From Citrobacter tructae (lineage in GTDB: Bacteria > Pseudomonadota > Gammaproteobacteria > Enterobacterales > Enterobacteriaceae): a stretch of 64,000 bases of DNA. The first letter of the stretch is position 1. Each line of letters opens with the position of its first letter. Below are positions 61,586 through 64,000 of this stretch, one piece after another. The notes below the pieces were generated by a model. That model had not been told where the DNA came from. It saw nothing but the letters and a program-made list of their open reading frames with translations, and ran no database searches. The stretch covers positions 2,356,001 through 2,420,000 of the forward strand of contig NZ_CP038469.1 of the NCBI RefSeq assembly GCF_004684345.1, read 5' to 3'. Made by a program: the position numbers and the translations under genes.

Positions 61586-63242
61586 TGCTGGTTATCCATT
61601 GTCTGAGAACTTCAGCTACGCGATCGGTGTCGCTCATCGCCAGTTTTTGCAGGAACTCCAGCTTCACTTCCAGACCGGAACTCTGCGAAGGCAGACTGTC
61701 GTCGCCAGGGAAAGAAGGCAGTTCGATATTTTTGCGTTCATCTTCAGCGACCGCAAAATGGGGTTTATCCGCCGGAATAGCGATCGGTACGGCATCCAGC
61801 GCCAGTTCTGGCGTCGACGTCCTGCGACGTTCTGCCGTCAGTCGTTTCATTACCGGGCGAACCACAAACAGAAGCAGCAGCAGAGCAAGCAGGCCACAGC
61901 CAATCAGACGAACCCATGACAGAATGCTGTCATCCTTCCAGAACGGGAGCACTGGCTCGACAGGGGTTGCCTGCACAACAAAACTGAGTAACGAGAGTGA
62001 AAGATTATCGCCACGCTTAGCATCAATCCCGGCGGCATTATTCAACAGCGCCGTCAGCTGTGTGGTTTGTTCCGGCTTCCAGTTTTTCAACGCTGGCGCG
62101 CTCTGGTTTAGCACCACCGCCACATTCAAGCGCTTAATATCAAATCCAGGATGTTGAATATGTTCGACGCTGCGATCCCAGGAGTAGTCGCGCTTGTTTT
62201 CACTGTGCTTCGACAGGGCAGCAGGTTCGCGAGGTTCCTCTGGTGCATTCGGATTGGCACCATTTCCGATCTGATTTGCCGCCAGCGGAGGACGGTTGCT
62301 CAGCGAGCCAGGAATGCCCATGGCGATTTGGTTGGTATCGCTATCGAGCACCGTTTCTTCACGATTAACCTTCGGCGTGTCACCGTAATGCTCCTGGGTT
62401 TCATCAATATTGCTCAGATCGAGATCCGGCATCACACTCACCCGATAATTTCCCGGTCCGACCAGGGAGTCGAGGACATTCGCCATGCTGGCACGGGTCT
62501 TATCCTGGATATCTTTCAGGATCTGATCGCGCTTACGCGTTGTCGCAGAAATCGCTTCACCTGCGCCAATGCCGTCGGACAGTAAATTTCCCGCCTGGTC
62601 GACAACGCTGACCTTCGAGGCATTCAGATTGGGTACGCTGCCGGATACCAGATGCACAATGGCATTAACCTGGTCCATATCCAGTTTGCTGCCATAATGC
62701 AGGCGAACAACAACCGAGGCGCTGTTTTGCGGCTCGTCGCTGACAACAAATGAGCTATCTTCATTCAGCGCCAAATGCACGCGGGCGGTTTCGACAGCAT
62801 CCAGCGTCATGATGCTCTGCGCCAGTTCGCCTTCCAGGCTCCGCTTATAACGGATGTTCTGTACAAACTGACTGGCTCCCAGTACTTCATCTTTGTCCAT
62901 CAGTTCATAGCCGCTAGGCAACATCGCCTGAACGCCTTTGGCTGCGAGTGCCATCCGCGTTTTGGACAGCGCGTCTTCCGGCACCAGAATTTGCCCACTT
63001 TCAGGGTCAATACGGTATTCCAGTTTTTCGCCATCTAGCACGGTGACGATCTGCGAAACCGGGAGATTCTCCTGGCGACCGTAAAGCGAAACATAGCCGT
63101 GGTTCCCATTCCACAGCACGCTGACAATAATCGCCGTGGCCGCAATAGCGGCTGCCGCCAGTAACGCCAGTCGTTTATTACCATCGAGTTTGAAAGAGAG
63201 CGACGGTAAAAACTGAGTGAGTTTTTTTATTAATTCATTCAT
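61563..63242 (-). CDS. lfiF: lateral flagellar MS-ring protein FliF-like
   Basis: A 559-residue ring protein with two membrane helices (about residues 25-44 and 440-462). Ring-building motifs lie between them (YRIDPESGQILVPEDALSKT, LEGELAQSIMTLDAVETARV, SDEPQNSASVVV). The cytoplasmic C-terminus (LPSQSSGLEVKLEFLQKLAM, DTDRVAEVLRQWI) binds LfiG. It follows lfiE with a 4-base gap. Confidence 0.95.
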   Translation of the reverse strand: MNELIKKLTQFLPSLSFKLDGNKRLALLAAAAIAATAIIVSVLWNGNHGYVSLYGRQENLPVSQIVTVLDGEKLEYRIDPESGQILVPEDALSKTRMALAAKGVQAMLPSGYELMDKDEVLGASQFVQNIRYKRSLEGELAQSIMTLDAVETARVHLALNEDSSFVVSDEPQNSASVVVRLHYGSKLDMDQVNAIVHLVSGSVPNLNASKVSVVDQAGNLLSDGIGAGEAISATTRKRDQILKDIQDKTRASMANVLDSLVGPGNYRVSVMPDLDLSNIDETQEHYGDTPKVNREETVLDSDTNQIAMGIPGSLSNRPPLAANQIGNGANPNAPEEPREPAALSKHSENKRDYSWDRSVEHIQHPGFDIKRLNVAVVLNQSAPALKNWKPEQTTQLTALLNNAAGIDAKRGDNLSLSLLSFVVQATPVEPVLPFWKDDSILSWVRLIGCGLLALLLLLFVVRPVMKRLTAERRRTSTPELALDAVPIAIPADKPHFAVAEDERKNIELPSFPGDDSLPSQSSGLEVKLEFLQKLAMSDTDRVAEVLRQWITSNERIDNK

Positions 63243-63246
63243 AGCG

Positions 63247-63609
63247 TTAGACTGACATGCTCATCAGGTCATTGAATCCGGAAGCGACTTTATTTCGTAC
63301 CTGCACCAGTGCGGAAAACGATAGCGATGCCTGCTGGCTGGCGATCATTGCTCCTGCCAGGTCATCGCTTTTCCCCATCTCAATGGCCGTTTGTTTTTGC
63401 TCAGCAACCTGTTGAAATTGATCAACATGATTGAGTGCGCCTTGCAGGACACGATCGAATGAGACCGGTGATGATGCCAACTGCGCGCCGACGGCGTTAA
63501 TTTGCATCGGCGAAAGTACGGGTGCCTGGGCGACCGCTTGCATCTGCTGCATGTCCTGCATCATCTGCGTCTGCATCGTACTGGCTGGGGCTATCGTATT
63601 TATGCTCAT
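63247..63609 (-). CDS. lfiE: lateral flagellar MS-ring/rod adaptor FliE-like
   Basis: A 120-residue protein joining the MS ring to the rod. The C-terminal SLSFSALVQVRNKVASGFND and LMSMSV are the FliE signature. It is the first gene of lfiEFGHIJ and has a sigma54-type promoter directly upstream. Confidence 0.93.
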   Translation of the reverse strand: MSINTIAPASTMQTQMMQDMQQMQAVAQAPVLSPMQINAVGAQLASSPVSFDRVLQGALNHVDQFQQVAEQKQTAIEMGKSDDLAGAMIASQQASLSFSALVQVRNKVASGFNDLMSMSV

Positions 63610-63631
63610 GACCTACTCTTAAAATGAAAAA

Positions 63632-63647
63632 TGCGCTCTCTGTACCA
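63632..63647 (-). promoter_or_regulatory. sigma54-type promoter of lfiE operon
   Basis: On the minus strand TGGTACAGAGAGCGCA gives TGGTAC-N5-GCGCA. The essential GG and GC are correctly spaced; the -12 box departs from TTGC. It lies 23-38 bases before the lfiE ATG, which leaves a short leader. It would drive lfiEFGHIJ and probably the two glycosyltransferase genes behind it. Confidence 0.65.
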
Positions 63648-63656
63648 CATACTGAT

Positions 63657-64000
63657 TCAGGAGAAGATTTCGATTCCCTGTTTTCGCATTGACGCCAGAC
63701 GATAACGAAGTGCGCGCGGGGTAATTCCTAATAAATCAGCAATTTTGGTTTTATTGCCCTGATATTTATGCATCAGGTCGGCGATATATTGATACTGTGC
63801 ACTACGCCCATGCTGGCCCAGGTTGTCGCTTTGGGTAATTTTCAGACCTGGTTTAGGTTGCCATTCCGGTTCGCTCCAGGAATCCGATCCCACTGATGGC
63901 AGACCTAAAGTATCGGGATAAATCACCCCATCACGATTAAGGATCATTCCTCGTTGGATCGCGTTTTCAAGCTGGCGCACGTTGCCCGGCCATGCATAGC
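63657..64000 (-). CDS. lafK: sigma54-dependent lateral flagellar regulator LafK, C-terminal part (5' end outside window)
   Basis: The last 114 residues of an NtrC/FlrA-type activator. The frame is open to the window end. It begins inside the AAA+ domain with the conserved WPGNVRQLENAIQRG. It ends with a Fis-type helix-turn-helix (GNKTKIADLLGITPRALRYR). LafK is the master activator of lateral flagellar genes in related systems. It reads towards lfiE, which has its own sigma54-type promoter in the 47-base gap. Confidence 0.9.
   Translation of the reverse strand, partial: YAWPGNVRQLENAIQRGMILNRDGVIYPDTLGLPSVGSDSWSEPEWQPKPGLKITQSDNLGQHGRSAQYQYIADLMHKYQGNKTKIADLLGITPRALRYRLASMRKQGIEIFS

Noticed and set aside
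1..64000. CRISPR array, insertion sequence or prophage genes
   Set aside because: No regularly spaced repeats, transposase or phage proteins were recognised anywhere in the window.

Overview
The window is a chromosomal segment of an enteric bacterium of the Escherichia/Citrobacter type. The gene block thrW-proA-proB-phoE-crl-frsA-gpt-pepD-dinB is in the order known from Escherichia coli, its proteins look very close to the E. coli ones, and E. coli-type REP hairpins, a LexA box and a Pho box are present. The exact genus cannot be fixed from sequence reading alone. Citrobacter would fit: the puu and hya-app blocks sit directly beyond thrW, which is not the K-12 arrangement.

Layout: (1) 1-3191, the end of puuR, then puuC and puuB (putrescine catabolism), with no puuE behind them. 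(2) 3403-11800, hyaABCDEF (oxygen-tolerant hydrogenase 1) and appCBX (cytochrome bd-II oxidase). (3) 12035-12858, a secreted TPR protein of unknown role and tRNA-Thr(CGU). (4) 12973-21865, the proA to dinB housekeeping block. (5) 21898-64000, a complete-looking second flagellar system (Flag-2, lateral type) inserted after dinB, the position where E. coli K-12 keeps only a remnant. From left to right it holds a zinc-ribbon protein, the lafA-lafBCDEFSTU late genes, the lafZ regulator with a small exported partner, lafW-lfgLK, lfgBCDEFGHIJ, divergent lfgA-lfgMN-lafV, an inserted glycosylation island, lfiEFGHIJ, and the end of lafK.

The most interesting region is the AT-rich island at 44987-58038, lodged between lafV and lfiJ. 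Its plus-strand half encodes a three-domain glycosyltransferase and a seven-gene set that matches the legionaminic acid (di-N-acetyl nonulosonate) pathway step by step: nucleotidyltransferase, dehydratase, aminotransferase, acetyltransferase, 2-epimerase, synthase and CMP-sugar synthetase. Its minus-strand half lies directly behind lfiJ, in the lfi operon direction. It encodes a GT80-type sialyltransferase homologue and a GT9 glycosyltransferase fused to what looks like a catalytically degenerate GT80-like domain. The natural reading is a dedicated system that builds a glycan on lateral flagellin and caps it with a legionaminic-type acid. The flagellin LafA has a Ser/Thr-rich central segment that could be the acceptor. 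A FliB-like protein, LafV, lies alongside but lacks the family's N-terminal cysteines.

Regulation can be partly read from the DNA. Sigma54-type -24/-12 elements with correct GG-N10-GC spacing stand before lafB, lfgB, lafV and lfiE, consistent with control by the sigma54 activator LafK at the window end. A shared sigma28-like motif stands before lafA and lfgM, consistent with LafS control. The lfgB element lies across the first ATG of the longest lfgB frame, which moves the real start downstream.
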